From: VRUG01 sp965372745
GTDB lineage: Bacteria > Planctomycetota > Phycisphaerae > Sedimentisphaerales > Anaerobacaceae
Assembly (NCBI GenBank): GCA_965372745.1
Contig: CBDVDM010000002.1
Coordinates: 1 to 64,000, forward strand
Direction of reading: 5' to 3'
Length of the DNA: 64,000 bases
The translations under genes were made by a program, and so were the position numbers. Position 1 is the stretch's first letter; each line of letters starts with the position of its first letter. Shown in pieces: positions 51,378-60,233 of this stretch. The notes beneath the pieces were generated by a model. The model saw nothing but the letters and a program-made list of their open reading frames with translations. It was not told where the DNA came from and did not search any database.

Positions 51378-51815
51378 ATGGCTGAAGAAAAAGTAAAAGA
51401 ACTTTGCGATTGTAAACAACGCAGACAGACCGTAGTTGACAGGCGTCTTGTACTCAATAGCAGTCGCGTTCGCACAAAGGCCAAAAGAGCCGAAGAAAAT
51501 CCTGACAGCAGGGGCGAGAAGCTTGCCGAGCGTCGTGGCGGCGAGCGAAGGGAAAAGCTTGTTGACAGACGTGTAAGTTTTGACCGTCGTAGAGGCCCGG
51601 GAAGACGAAGAAGTGATGAGAGAAAAGCCGCCGAAGAAGGACAGATGAACGATGAGCAGTTCGAGTTTTTGATGGCGATAAACGACTATAAAAAACAAAA
51701 CCGAAGACCGTTTCCAACATGGACGGAAGTTCTTGAAGTAATAAAAGCTATTGGCTACCGAAAAGTCGAAGACCCTCAGCCGCTAAAATCATTCAAAAAA
51801 GATGAACCAGTCTGA
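51378..51815 (+). CDS. Arg-rich uncharacterised protein
   Basis: This 145-aa protein has a highly basic middle with repeated D/E-RR motifs (RRQTVVDRRLVLNSSRVRTK, ERRGGERREKLVDRRVSFDR, RGPGRRRSDERK), two Cys near the start (LCDCKQRR), and a compact C-terminal domain (NDEQFEFLMAINDYKKQNRR, PTWTEVLEVIKAIGYRKV). I know no named family; the C-terminal domain may be a planctomycete-specific helical unit. Binding to nucleic acid, or to the acidic DUF2007 protein encoded 66 bases upstream, is plausible. AAAGG precedes ATG 51378. Confidence 0.65.
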   Translation: MAEEKVKELCDCKQRRQTVVDRRLVLNSSRVRTKAKRAEENPDSRGEKLAERRGGERREKLVDRRVSFDRRRGPGRRRSDERKAAEEGQMNDEQFEFLMAINDYKKQNRRPFPTWTEVLEVIKAIGYRKVEDPQPLKSFKKDEPV

Positions 51816-51915
51816 GCAACAAGTCAACTTTCGAAACGAAATTGTTACTCAATAGCAAATCATTTTTCACAACAAAACCGACATTCTGTAACATGTAATT
51901 ATCTTCTAAAAAAAA

Positions 51916-51989
51916 TACGCCCGACAGGACTCGAACCTGTGGCCTACGGATTAGAAATCCGTTGCTCTATCCAACTGAGCTACGGGCGC
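51916..51989 (-). tRNA. tRNA-Arg (anticodon UCU)
   Basis: The minus strand folds into a complete 74-nt cloverleaf: acceptor GCGCCCG/CGGGCGT, D arm GCTC...GAGC, anticodon stem ACGGA/TCCGT with loop TTTCTAA (anticodon TCT), and T arm ACAGG-TTCGAGT-CCTGT. The 3' CCA is not encoded. It reads AGA codons. Confidence 0.97.
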
Positions 51990-52049
51990 ACATCAAAAAC
52001 GTTACTATATCAGCTTAATCGTCATTTTGTCAATCAGTTTTAGCTCTCG

Positions 52050-53480
52050 CTATCCTTTGATACAAACCAACGGCGTCAATTTCGCAACTTTTTTCGATAG
52101 CTTCGCCTGATGGGCAACGTCGACAACAGCGGTAACATTCTTATACGCCTGTGGAGCTTCTTCGGCAATGCCACGATAGGATGGACCTCTTATAAGTATC
52201 CCCCGATTGGCCAGTGAATATACGATGTCACGGCCATTCCACTTTTTTGTAGCCTGTCGCCGGCTCATGGCACGCCCGGCCCCGTGACACGATGAGCCGA
52301 AAGAGATTGACTCGCTTTCGTCAGTGCCGGCAAGAACATACGACGCCGTTCCCATCGTCCCGCCAATAAGTACAGGCTGACCGACTTCCATGAATTCGGC
52401 AGGCAGTTCTTTACTGCCCGGACCAAAAGATCGTGTCGCTCCTTTTCGATGTACGAAAAGCTGTTTACGTTTTCCGTTTACCGTGTGGACTTCCTCTTTG
52501 CAGGTATTGTGAGAGACATCGTAGAGAAGCTTTAGTTCAGCTTTCGGGAAAAACTGCGAAAAAACCTCTCTCAGCAGATGCGTTAATACCTGCCGATTTG
52601 CCATAGCGCAGTTAATACCGCAACGCATCGCGCCAAGATACTGCTGGCCGAGAGATGAATTAACCGGTGCGCAGGCAAGTTCACGGTCGGTCAGTTCCAG
52701 GCCGTGACTCGGTGCAGCGGTTACCATCTTTTTAAGAAAATCAGTCCCGATTTGATGCCCCAGACCTCGCGAACCGCAATGAATACTTATAACTACGTTT
52801 CCTTTTTTAAGACCGTAGACATTTGCGATTTTTTCATCGAAGATTTCCGTGACCTGTTGCAATTCGAGATAGTGATTACCTGACCCGAGTGTTCCGACCT
52901 GCTCGAGCTGTCGTTTTTTCGCATGGTCAGAGACGCATTTTGGTTTTGCACCACCTGCGCATCCGTTTTCTTCAATATGTTCAAGGTCACGGTTTGTACC
53001 GTACCCGTTTTCGACTGCCCATCTGGCACCTCCGACGAGCACATCATTGAGCTGACTCATCGATAGCTTAAGTTTTCCTCTGCTGCCGACACCTGCCGGA
53101 ATTTTACCTGCCAGCTTATCGGCGATTTGCTCTTTTTTCGACTCGATGTCATCGACAGCCAGGCTGGTGGTAAGCAATCTCACCCCGCAGGCGATATCAA
53201 AGCCAACTCCGCCGGCTGATATAACACCGCCTTTATCAGGGTCGAATGCAGCAACTCCGCCGATAGGAAAACCGTACCCCCAGTGCGCATCAGGCATCAC
53301 ATAACAGGCGTTGACAATGCCGGGTAGACTCGCAACATTAGAAGACTGTTCGCGGACCTTCTCGTCCATTTCTTTTATAAGCTTTTCATCGGCAAAGATT
53401 ATCGCAGGAACGTTCATTTTTCCCGAACGCTCTATCTGCCATTGGTAGTCGGAGATTTTCTTTAAGCTTCTGGTTTCCAT
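52050..53480 (-). CDS. rtcB: RNA-splicing ligase RtcB
   Basis: The 476-aa protein has PDAHWGYGFPIGGVAAFD, GGVGFDIACGVRLL, GTLGSGNHYLELQQV, SIHCGSRGLGHQIG, YDVSHNTCKEE and GSSCHGAGRAMSR, the conserved RtcB metal and GMP-histidine motifs. It joins RNA 2',3'-cyclic phosphate ends to 5'-OH using GTP, for tRNA repair or splicing. The activator archease is encoded 19 bases upstream on the same strand. Confidence 0.97.
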   Translation of the reverse strand: METRSLKKISDYQWQIERSGKMNVPAIIFADEKLIKEMDEKVREQSSNVASLPGIVNACYVMPDAHWGYGFPIGGVAAFDPDKGGVISAGGVGFDIACGVRLLTTSLAVDDIESKKEQIADKLAGKIPAGVGSRGKLKLSMSQLNDVLVGGARWAVENGYGTNRDLEHIEENGCAGGAKPKCVSDHAKKRQLEQVGTLGSGNHYLELQQVTEIFDEKIANVYGLKKGNVVISIHCGSRGLGHQIGTDFLKKMVTAAPSHGLELTDRELACAPVNSSLGQQYLGAMRCGINCAMANRQVLTHLLREVFSQFFPKAELKLLYDVSHNTCKEEVHTVNGKRKQLFVHRKGATRSFGPGSKELPAEFMEVGQPVLIGGTMGTASYVLAGTDESESISFGSSCHGAGRAMSRRQATKKWNGRDIVYSLANRGILIRGPSYRGIAEEAPQAYKNVTAVVDVAHQAKLSKKVAKLTPLVCIKG

Positions 53481-53499
53481 CGCAGCACCTCAGTCTATC

Positions 53500-53931
53500 T
53501 TATACATCTACGACGCATTGAGCAACCCAGTTTCCGTTTTTATCCTTATAAACCCGAAGTTCTGAGTATGTAGCAGCCTTTACCTCGACAGTCGGCGTAT
53601 GTTTTTTAAGGTCTATATTTTCTCCCCATGCAGTTGCAGACAAATTACCCTTATCGATTTTCACTTTAAATCGGCTGAAAAGCATTTTCCGTTTGTCCAT
53701 TTCATATATGATTTTGCTCAGCCAGTCGACAAATAAAATCTCATCGTCGTCCGCTTTACATGAAACCTGAATTTTGTATTTGGGTTCGATTTTTTCAAGG
53801 TCAGTGATAATAGCGGTCATCGCAAGAGCTGCCTGTTCGAAGGCACCAGCTTTTGTCTGACCAACACCGCGAATACCCATGTCAGCCTTGTGAGAAAAGT
53901 GTTCCCAGTTATTTTCGTTTTTTACTGACAT
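53500..53931 (-). CDS. Archease (RtcB activator)
   Basis: The 143-aa protein has HKADMGIRGVGQTKAGAFEQAA, FVDWLSKIIYEMDKRKMLFS and TPTVEVKAATYSELRV, matching archease (MTH1598-like). Archease promotes GTP-dependent guanylylation of RtcB and broadens its turnover. Gene order archease-rtcB on the minus strand supports a dedicated RNA-repair operon. The ~175-bp repeat region begins just upstream of its start. Confidence 0.94.
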   Translation of the reverse strand: MSVKNENNWEHFSHKADMGIRGVGQTKAGAFEQAALAMTAIITDLEKIEPKYKIQVSCKADDDEILFVDWLSKIIYEMDKRKMLFSRFKVKIDKGNLSATAWGENIDLKKHTPTVEVKAATYSELRVYKDKNGNWVAQCVVDV

Positions 53932-53982
53932 ATTAAACTGCCTCTCTTGAAGAACTCTCCCGACAAACTATTCCGGCAAAGT

Positions 53983-54157
53983 CACCAGTATATATAATAT
54001 ACCAGACCTCTGAAAAACTCACGTTTTTAAAGAGAGGCTTACGAACTTTTCCTTTTTTGCGCAAAAAAGCTTCCATAATCTATAAAAACTATGGAGTTTT
54101 ACTTGAAACATGTTACTTTTTTCTTAACATTTGCGCAGGAATAGGCTTTTAGATTGA
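53983..54157. repeat. ~175-bp direct repeat, copy 1
   Basis: From CACCAGTATATATAATATAC to CTTTTAGATT this block recurs 1,197 bases downstream (55180-55353) with over 95 percent identity through most of its length. It contains the perfect 18-base palindrome CTTTTTTGCGCAAAAAAG and a TATAATAT stretch. The two copies flank the TIR gene. Confidence 0.9.
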
Positions 54158-54293
54158 AGTATTGATAGTTAGAATAACCAATGGTTGACAATGAAACCTG
54201 TAAAGTAGAAAACAAGGGTAGACCTCTATCCAGATGTGAAAAGAAAATGGAAAGCTTTAAACCATAATCGTTTAATTCAAAAGGAAACAAAAA

Positions 54294-55100
54294 ATGAAAG
54301 TCTTTATAAGTTGGTCTGGTAACATTAGCAATAAGATAGGTGAGATATTCCGTTCTTGGTTGCCTTCCGTGTTGCAATCTGTAAAACCTTATTTCACACC
54401 CTCTGATATTGAAAAAGGAGCAAGGTGGAATACTGAAATCGCTCAAGAGTTAGAAGATTCTAAAGTAGGCATACTGTGTGTTACGCGTGAAAACCTAAAT
54501 AGTGCATGGCTACTATTTGAAGCTGGTGCATTATCCAAGCAATTGGAGAAATCTCATGTGTGCCCAATATTATTTGGAATCAACAATAGTGATTTACAAG
54601 GCCCGCTAAATCAGTTCCAATCAACCTCATTTAATGAAAAGGAATTTTATAAGCTTATTACCACTATCAATTCTCAATTGGCGGAGGACAAATTAGAGGA
54701 ACCTGTGCTAAAAAAAGTTTTTGATAAATGGTGGCCTGATCTTGAAGACCAAGTTAATGGTGTTATGAAAGAACAAGAAGGTAGGAATGCTACGCCCATA
54801 CGCACCGAGCGAGATTTGCTCGAAGAAATATTGCAAATCACTCGATTAATTAATAAAAAAGATGTTCCACAAATCCCATTAGGAACTGTAACCCATCTAT
54901 TACACCATTTTAGAACCATATATAATCTGGTCGAAAAACATAGCCTTGATACCGAGGTTATGGTTGCATTAGAAGAGCTGAGCCGATCTGTTCTTTATAT
55001 TTCAAAACAACTCTTTCCTCAAGAAAACGAATCGCATATAATTAACATCCAGTCCCTGAGATATATTTGTGACAATATTGGTGATGACGTTCCATTTTAA
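54294..55100 (+). CDS. TIR-domain protein
   Basis: The 268-aa protein has an N-terminal TIR domain (~1-140): KVFISWSGNISNKIGEIFR, YFTPSDIEKGARWNTEIAQE, SKVGILCVTRENLNSAWLLF and EAGALSK. Glu76 is at the position of the catalytic NADase Glu of TIR enzymes. The C-terminal half is helical without a recognised fold. Bacterial TIR proteins mostly act in phage defence by depleting or modifying NAD. No partner such as ThsA or a sensor lies next to it. It is flanked by direct repeats, suggesting acquisition as a cassette. AAAAGGA precedes the ATG. Confidence 0.88.
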   Translation: MKVFISWSGNISNKIGEIFRSWLPSVLQSVKPYFTPSDIEKGARWNTEIAQELEDSKVGILCVTRENLNSAWLLFEAGALSKQLEKSHVCPILFGINNSDLQGPLNQFQSTSFNEKEFYKLITTINSQLAEDKLEEPVLKKVFDKWWPDLEDQVNGVMKEQEGRNATPIRTERDLLEEILQITRLINKKDVPQIPLGTVTHLLHHFRTIYNLVEKHSLDTEVMVALEELSRSVLYISKQLFPQENESHIINIQSLRYICDNIGDDVPF

Positions 55101-55179
55101 GTTGAGGGGATTAAGTTTTGTAGAATGGGCTTTTAATCAACCGTTGAAAAACCGCTTCAACGAAATATTCCAGATAAAC

Positions 55180-55353
55180 CACCAGTATATATAATATACC
55201 AGACCTCTGAAAAACTCACGTTTTTAAAGAGAGGCTTACGAACTTTTCCTTTTTTGCGCAAAAAAGCTTCCATAATCTATAAAAACTATGGAGTTTTACT
55301 TGAAACATTTCACGTTTTTCTTAACATTTGCGTAGGAATAGACTTTTAGATTA
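55180..55353. repeat. ~175-bp direct repeat, copy 2
   Basis: This is the same sequence as 53983-54157, offset 1,197 bases, with an AACATTTCACG variant near the end. A third, short remnant (CTTAACATTTGCGTGAGAGT) is at 55640-55659. It lies directly upstream of the small gene at 55401. Confidence 0.9.
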
Positions 55354-55400
55354 AAAATTGTAGAAAGCCAAATCAATTTAGTCAATATGGGGGCATAAAA

Positions 55401-55559
55401 ATGGCAATACCAGCTAAAAAAGGAAAAAGTCCGGTTTCTAAGAAAAAAAAACAAATTGTTTCAGGGCAGACAAAAGTCGGTGAAAATTTAGACTGTCTTT
55501 TCGAACTGCATAAGCTCCAAGGCGCACTACTGGAACAGCTTCGCAGGGACTTGCAGTAA
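55401..55559 (+). CDS. Small basic protein, uncharacterised
   Basis: The 52-residue ORF has a Lys-rich start (MAIPAKKGKSPVSKKKKQIV) and an amphipathic helical end (LDCLFELHKLQGALLEQLRR). GGGGGC stands 8 bases before the ATG, and the direct repeat that also precedes the TIR gene lies immediately upstream. It could be a genuine small gene linked to the TIR unit. No family is recognised. Confidence 0.45.
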   Translation: MAIPAKKGKSPVSKKKKQIVSGQTKVGENLDCLFELHKLQGALLEQLRRDLQ

Positions 55560-55729
55560 CACTTCTTATCGAGTTATTGTAAATCTTCAGAACATTGCTA
55601 AAATAAGAATTGATTATGAAAAGCAAAACTCTTACTTTTTCTTAACATTTGCGTGAGAGTGGGATTTTTGTGGCGCATTCGTTACCTATTCATATACCTT
55701 CTAAGAATTCCGGTTTTCGCGCAAGTGTG

Positions 55730-56524
55730 CTAATTTGCGTAGCTATGCAATCCAGAGAAAATCCTGGATAGATTTACCCATAGTAGTGTTATCACAATAG
55801 CTATCATCCCCAAAATTGCTAAGCTGCTGTTGATGCGGACGTGTTTTTTGCCGAACATATACCTGAAGTGGAAATACCCTACATATACAAGCCACGAAGC
55901 CAACGACCATAGCTCTTTAGGGTCCCACCCCCAATAGTCGCCCCAGGCCAGCTTTCCCCACCAGCTACCCAGGAGCAAGCCCAAAGTGAGAAGCGGAAAC
56001 CCGAAACAAATCATTCTGTATGTGCTCTGTTCATAATCGATGAGATTTCCCTTTGTGTTGCCGGCCTTGGCTTTAAGTTGGCAAAAAGCCTGTACTGTTG
56101 CTTTGGCCATTATCACATAAGATATTAGATAGACAGCTACATGCGGCGTGAATAACCAACACTGCAAAGCAGGCGGCAGTTTTTGCGGTTCAGCGTGAAA
56201 AATAAAGCCGGCAGGAAAAAATAAGATTGCTCCAATCAGCATATCCGCAACATCGCCGCCTACTCGAAGAAACCGCAGGCAAAATATTGACAGCGGATAT
56301 ATCATCATACCCATACTCAAAAAGACTTCGAAAAGATTCTGAAATGGAATATGACGCACATCATACCATCGATAGCCAAATGAAATTGCTGCGATTATAA
56401 AACCAGCCAGATAAAGCCACTGCCCTGTTTTTCTTTTGCCGAGTAACGTTATCAAAAATGCGAACAGATATGTCGCAATCACTAAATAAATAAGCAAACC
56501 CAGAAATGTATATTTAATCGCCAT
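55730..56524 (-). CDS. ccsA: Cytochrome c maturation protein CcsA (ResC-like)
   Basis: The 264-aa membrane protein has ~8 helices and the haem-handling WWD motif WGDYWGWDPKELWSL, plus conserved His in RHIPFQNLFE and FTPHVAVYLISY. With CcsB it forms the system II haem-attachment complex for c-type cytochromes on the outer face of the membrane. It follows the ccsB-like gene by 17 bases. Confidence 0.92.
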   Translation of the reverse strand: MAIKYTFLGLLIYLVIATYLFAFLITLLGKRKTGQWLYLAGFIIAAISFGYRWYDVRHIPFQNLFEVFLSMGMMIYPLSIFCLRFLRVGGDVADMLIGAILFFPAGFIFHAEPQKLPPALQCWLFTPHVAVYLISYVIMAKATVQAFCQLKAKAGNTKGNLIDYEQSTYRMICFGFPLLTLGLLLGSWWGKLAWGDYWGWDPKELWSLASWLVYVGYFHFRYMFGKKHVRINSSLAILGMIAIVITLLWVNLSRIFSGLHSYAN

Positions 56525-56541
56525 CGCACTAATGCCTCATT

Positions 56542-57588
56542 TTACGATTTTTTTCTTTTAATATATCCAACTATATGCCTGAACCAAAACTGCCAAAACA
56601 CACCCAAACAGAGCAACCAATACCCAGCATATACCGCATACAAGCCCGAATCAGACGTTACCGACAAAATGGTATATTCACCTGCTTTTGAATCATAGGA
56701 ATGCTGATAAAAATGGTATCCACCGTAATGCAGCGGATGATTTACTTCTATCGTTTTGCTGGTTTTCTCTTTCCCGTCCTCGATAATAACCACGTCGCTA
56801 AAATAGTCACGTACCACGCGAGGCCTCTGCGAAACATAACTTAACTGTAGCCCATCCCCATCTTCACCATGATTAAAACCTTCAAAACGTTCAAACACAT
56901 AACGTGTATAACTGTTGCCGTCAGGCACTTCTATCTCAACCTCTACAGCTGGGTTTTCTCCATTCTGTTCATCCGTCACTACTGTTTTTCCGTTCTCGAG
57001 GCTAATCCTGAAATTTCCAAAAGTACGCAATACTTTAAGCTTACCCTTGCCTTGCCCTAAAGAAACTTCTTCACCAGACTTCGCAATAAGCTGTAAATAT
57101 TGCCCTTCTTTTGTTTGTATATACAATCGCGGAACCCAATCTTTATCTGCCTCGTAGAACTCAAGACGAAAATCATTTAGCTTGATACTAAACGGCAATT
57201 CACCCAGTTGTTGCCTCAAATCTTTTTGTGTTACACGATTCTCAGTATCTCCTTCGGAGATAAGCATATAGCCGTCAGGAATTTTTTGTATTCCCAGCAG
57301 CCTTTCTCCAAGTTTATGACCCGCTTGCGAACCCCACATACTCCCAGCAAGTACCAGCAAACAACCTGAGTGTATCATAAGCAAGCCTGGCTTGTGAACT
57401 AATCGGGGAAATGCAACGAAACCAATTACCAACAGTAATGCCAAACCATACCAGTAGACCAAAAGTGGAATCGAGTTAAAAAATAACTTTGATTTCTGGG
57501 CTCCGAAAAATGCACCAAAAACCGACAGGCTGGCAAGTAATCCTATTGCCAGCAGCGCCATCCACATTATACTGCGGTTAAGTTTCAT
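56542..57588 (-). CDS. Cytochrome c maturation protein ResB/CcsB-like
   Basis: The 348-aa protein has three N-terminal helices, one C-terminal helix (LYAVYAGYWLLCLGVFWQFW) and a large extracytoplasmic region of the ResB family, including NHPLHYGGYHFYQHSYD. It is shorter than classical ResB but fits the compact forms found beside ccsA. It works with CcsA in system II cytochrome c assembly, so the organism makes c-type cytochromes. Confidence 0.88.
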   Translation of the reverse strand: MKLNRSIMWMALLAIGLLASLSVFGAFFGAQKSKLFFNSIPLLVYWYGLALLLVIGFVAFPRLVHKPGLLMIHSGCLLVLAGSMWGSQAGHKLGERLLGIQKIPDGYMLISEGDTENRVTQKDLRQQLGELPFSIKLNDFRLEFYEADKDWVPRLYIQTKEGQYLQLIAKSGEEVSLGQGKGKLKVLRTFGNFRISLENGKTVVTDEQNGENPAVEVEIEVPDGNSYTRYVFERFEGFNHGEDGDGLQLSYVSQRPRVVRDYFSDVVIIEDGKEKTSKTIEVNHPLHYGGYHFYQHSYDSKAGEYTILSVTSDSGLYAVYAGYWLLCLGVFWQFWFRHIVGYIKRKKS

Positions 57589-57807
57589 TATTTTAGCTCA
57601 TGCCAATGGGGTACAAAAATACACATTTCCTGCAAATTGCAGAAGCACTCTAACATTTAAAACTTGAGAAATCAATGGCTTAGCCTACCTCGACTCTCAA
57701 GCAAAAGATATCCGCAAAAGATTGCAGGCCGGAACAGACACCAAAAACTGACTAATGGCGTTTGAGTCTTTTATTTGTCGTCTCTTTCGCTTACAATCCC
57801 TTCGTAT

Positions 57808-58632
57808 ATGGACAAAACTAAACTCAGACAGCTCCTTATAGGCCGTTTCACCCTGAAGCGACTCGTTCGTTCGGTTATTACAGTTTATCTTATCCTCATG
57901 CTCCTCGCCTTTTTCTTCACTGATAGATTTATATTTCTCGACAGGAAAAGTTACTCCAGCGACCAGGGCATAATCCGCATAAAAACCTCAGATGACTTTT
58001 ACCTCTCCGCTCGGCACTTCATGAACCCGCGCGCAAAATACACCATTCTTTATTCCCACGGCAATGGCGAAGACATCGGCGATTTGCATGAAGTTTACGA
58101 ATTATATTTTACTAACGGCTACTCTGTTTTCGCCTGGGACTATCGGGGCTACGGCACAAGTGAAGGCCGATGTAATGAGAAGAGGATATATAAAGACATT
58201 GAAGCTGTTTATCAGTATATGATTGTCGACTTGAAGATACCGCCGGAAAGAATCATTTTGCTTGGCCGTTCCATCGGAAGCGCACCATCGATTCATCTCG
58301 CCGCCCATTACAGGGTCGCCGCACTGATTACCGAGAGCGCATTAGCCACCGCTTATAGTGCATTTCCCGGCATAAGAATCTTCCCGTTCGATAAGTATAA
58401 GAACATCGAGAAGATTACTAAGGTCGATTGTCCAAAACTTTTCGTGCATGGCCAAAAGGACTGGATTGTAAGAATAAAGAACTCTTATGCGTTATATGCT
58501 CAAGCCGGCGAACCCAAATTGAAATTCTGGCACGAGGATTCGTCGCATAACGATTTGAGGTACATCTTCGATGTTCGATACTGGCAAAAGCTGACGGAAC
58601 TGACTAAATTAATTCCGTCATCTGATTTCTGA
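57808..58632 (+). CDS. Membrane-anchored alpha/beta hydrolase
   Basis: The 274-aa protein has an N-terminal transmembrane helix (~20-42, SVITVYLILMLLAFFF) followed by an alpha/beta hydrolase domain: ILYSHGNGEDIGDLHE, FAWDYRGYGTSEGR, nucleophile Ser in LLGRSIGSAPSIHLA, VHGQKDWIVRIKN (acid) and HNDLRYIF (His). It resembles BEM46-type hydrolases of unknown substrate. ATG 57808 was preferred to an upstream TTG. Confidence 0.88.
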   Translation: MDKTKLRQLLIGRFTLKRLVRSVITVYLILMLLAFFFTDRFIFLDRKSYSSDQGIIRIKTSDDFYLSARHFMNPRAKYTILYSHGNGEDIGDLHEVYELYFTNGYSVFAWDYRGYGTSEGRCNEKRIYKDIEAVYQYMIVDLKIPPERIILLGRSIGSAPSIHLAAHYRVAALITESALATAYSAFPGIRIFPFDKYKNIEKITKVDCPKLFVHGQKDWIVRIKNSYALYAQAGEPKLKFWHEDSSHNDLRYIFDVRYWQKLTELTKLIPSSDF

Positions 58633-58709
58633 TATCTGACTAAAGTAGGATGTGAAAAAATGAATCCACTAATTCAATTTATAGGTGGTGATTGTATTGT
58701 AGGAAAAAG

Positions 58710-58765
58710 TATCATGTTTTGTCATTTCGACCGGAGCGTAGCGGAGTGGAGAAATCTAAATAAAA
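58710..58765. repeat. GTCATTTCGACC-type dispersed repeat
   Basis: GTCATTTCGACCGGAGCGTA then GCGGAGTGGAGAAATCT, with the inverted halves TTTC.../...GAAA, is a widespread bacterial repeat, here placed just before a GIY-YIG gene. Confidence 0.7.
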
Positions 58766-58772
58766 AACAATT

Positions 58773-59069
58773 ATGAAAAGTTATTACGTTTATATAATGT
58801 CCAATCAATCCGGCACATTATATGTCGGCATGACTAATAACATAAAGAGACGAGTTTACCAGCACAAAAAACATCTAATTCCGGGCTTCACCGAAAAGTA
58901 CAATATCAAACATCTGCTCTATGTCGAAACTGTTTCCGATCCTCTTTCAGCTATCGGCAGAGAGAAACAAATTAAAAAATGGCGGCGAGAGAAAAAACTT
59001 GCGATTATTGACTTACAAAACCCCGACAGAAAAGATTTAAGCCAAAATTGGTATGAGGAAAACATTTAG
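58773..59069 (+). CDS. GIY-YIG family endonuclease-like protein
   Basis: The 98-aa stand-alone GIY-YIG domain has YYVYIMSNQSGTLYVGMTNN (GIY and YIG motifs), IKRRVYQHK, EKYNIKHLLYVE and AIGREKQIKKWRREKKLAI (catalytic Glu). It is of the YhbQ/URI type, one of the most frequent small genes next to dispersed repeats. The cellular role is unknown; DNA repair or repeat mobility have been suggested for relatives. Confidence 0.92.
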   Translation: MKSYYVYIMSNQSGTLYVGMTNNIKRRVYQHKKHLIPGFTEKYNIKHLLYVETVSDPLSAIGREKQIKKWRREKKLAIIDLQNPDRKDLSQNWYEENI

Positions 59070-59213
59070 GACTATAATTTTGCACGTTAACTTTTAAATT
59101 TCTAATTTCCAACGAGATACGCTTCACAGTTTACCCTGAGTCGAGTCGAAGGGCTTCACGTGGGTTTTTGTTAGTTTAGCCCTGCTGCTTGCGGCAGGGG
59201 AATTTCTAAATAT

Positions 59214-60233
59214 TTAGCCCTGCAATTTATTGCGTGGGTTTTGATTGTCATTCCTGCGGAAGCAGGAATCCATTTTTCTTTTGACAGGCTGTTGTCTTGT
59301 AATAGTCATAAATCCCCTGCCTGTCGGTATATGAGACACGATTGCATCTACCCTCCACTTGCTATATTTGCGGACTAATTGCTCAATCCAATCTTCTTTT
59401 TTCTGATGAAGGATTATTCTTTCTGCACTCTTGACGATTGCTTCATTAAACTTCTTAACATACGATTTTTTAATAACACCGAAGCGGTCTTCACTGTTAC
59501 TATATCTCTTCACATCCTCAAGACTAGCTCGAGCCATATCGAGGTCAGGGATAATCAACAATGCAATAGATGGTTTAAGTGGCACATATGTATATGTTTG
59601 AGCTATCTGTTGCTGCATATTTTGATAATAAAGAATTGCTGGATTGTCGCTTGTAATAAATGGAATATCTGTTCTATTGATAAGTACCAACCAATAGGAA
59701 CAATAATATGTATTTATCATTCCCTCTAAAGCTCTTATGCCTTGTGCATGAGCAAACTCTCTATCAATCTTGATTTCTATTTCTTTTTTCTGAATTGCAT
59801 TACGCAGAGTGAGTTTGTCCTCGTCGCTTAAGTAATCAGCATTGTCTAAAGTTGAGAGGCCTATTTTATAAAATAGCGGCTCAATGTCACCTGCGATACT
59901 TTTCTGATTAAATCGCTTGGCTGTCGGGGTACATGACCGTAAAAAGGCGATATAGCCTGCCAATTCATATTTCGTGTTTGCATCAAGAACCCCTCTTTCT
60001 AACTTGATAATGTTATTCCCCCAATGATTTTCAAAAGCAGGAAGGAATTTATCAAGAAGCCTTGGATTTTCAAAGTATTTGTTTGTATCACCTTCTGTTT
60101 CAAAGCATATTGATTTAGGTCTTTTGGGTTTGCCAACAATGACACTATCATTCTTGTAATAAGGTACTAAGTTACCGTCGGCCCCAACAAAGAGCCGTAA
60201 GTATGCTTGTGATATGTAGTGGTCCTTACGCAC
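59214..60233 (-). CDS. DUF4238 domain protein with repeat-derived C-terminus
   Basis: The 339-aa protein begins MRKDHYISQAYLRLFVGADG and has FENHWGNNIIKLE, ELAGYIAFLRSCTPT and IPFITSDNPAILYY, matching DUF4238, an accessory family common in variable genome regions. Its last ~20 residues (KMDSCFRRNDNQNPRNKLQG) are encoded by the GTCATTCC hairpin repeat at 59245-59275, so the natural stop has been lost or replaced by repeat insertion. Function unknown. Confidence 0.82.
   Translation of the reverse strand: MRKDHYISQAYLRLFVGADGNLVPYYKNDSVIVGKPKRPKSICFETEGDTNKYFENPRLLDKFLPAFENHWGNNIIKLERGVLDANTKYELAGYIAFLRSCTPTAKRFNQKSIAGDIEPLFYKIGLSTLDNADYLSDEDKLTLRNAIQKKEIEIKIDREFAHAQGIRALEGMINTYYCSYWLVLINRTDIPFITSDNPAILYYQNMQQQIAQTYTYVPLKPSIALLIIPDLDMARASLEDVKRYSNSEDRFGVIKKSYVKKFNEAIVKSAERIILHQKKEDWIEQLVRKYSKWRVDAIVSHIPTGRGFMTITRQQPVKRKMDSCFRRNDNQNPRNKLQG
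59245..59275. repeat. GTCATTCC-type hairpin repeat inside a coding end
   Basis: TTGTCATTCCTGCGGAAGCA then GGAATCCAT contains ATTCCTGC/GCAGGAAT. On the minus strand it encodes MDSCFRRNDN, the typical translation of this repeat family. Confidence 0.8.

Noticed and set aside
58773..59069. Homing endonuclease within an intron
   Set aside because: The GIY-YIG protein is the stand-alone YhbQ/URI type; no intron or split gene surrounds it.
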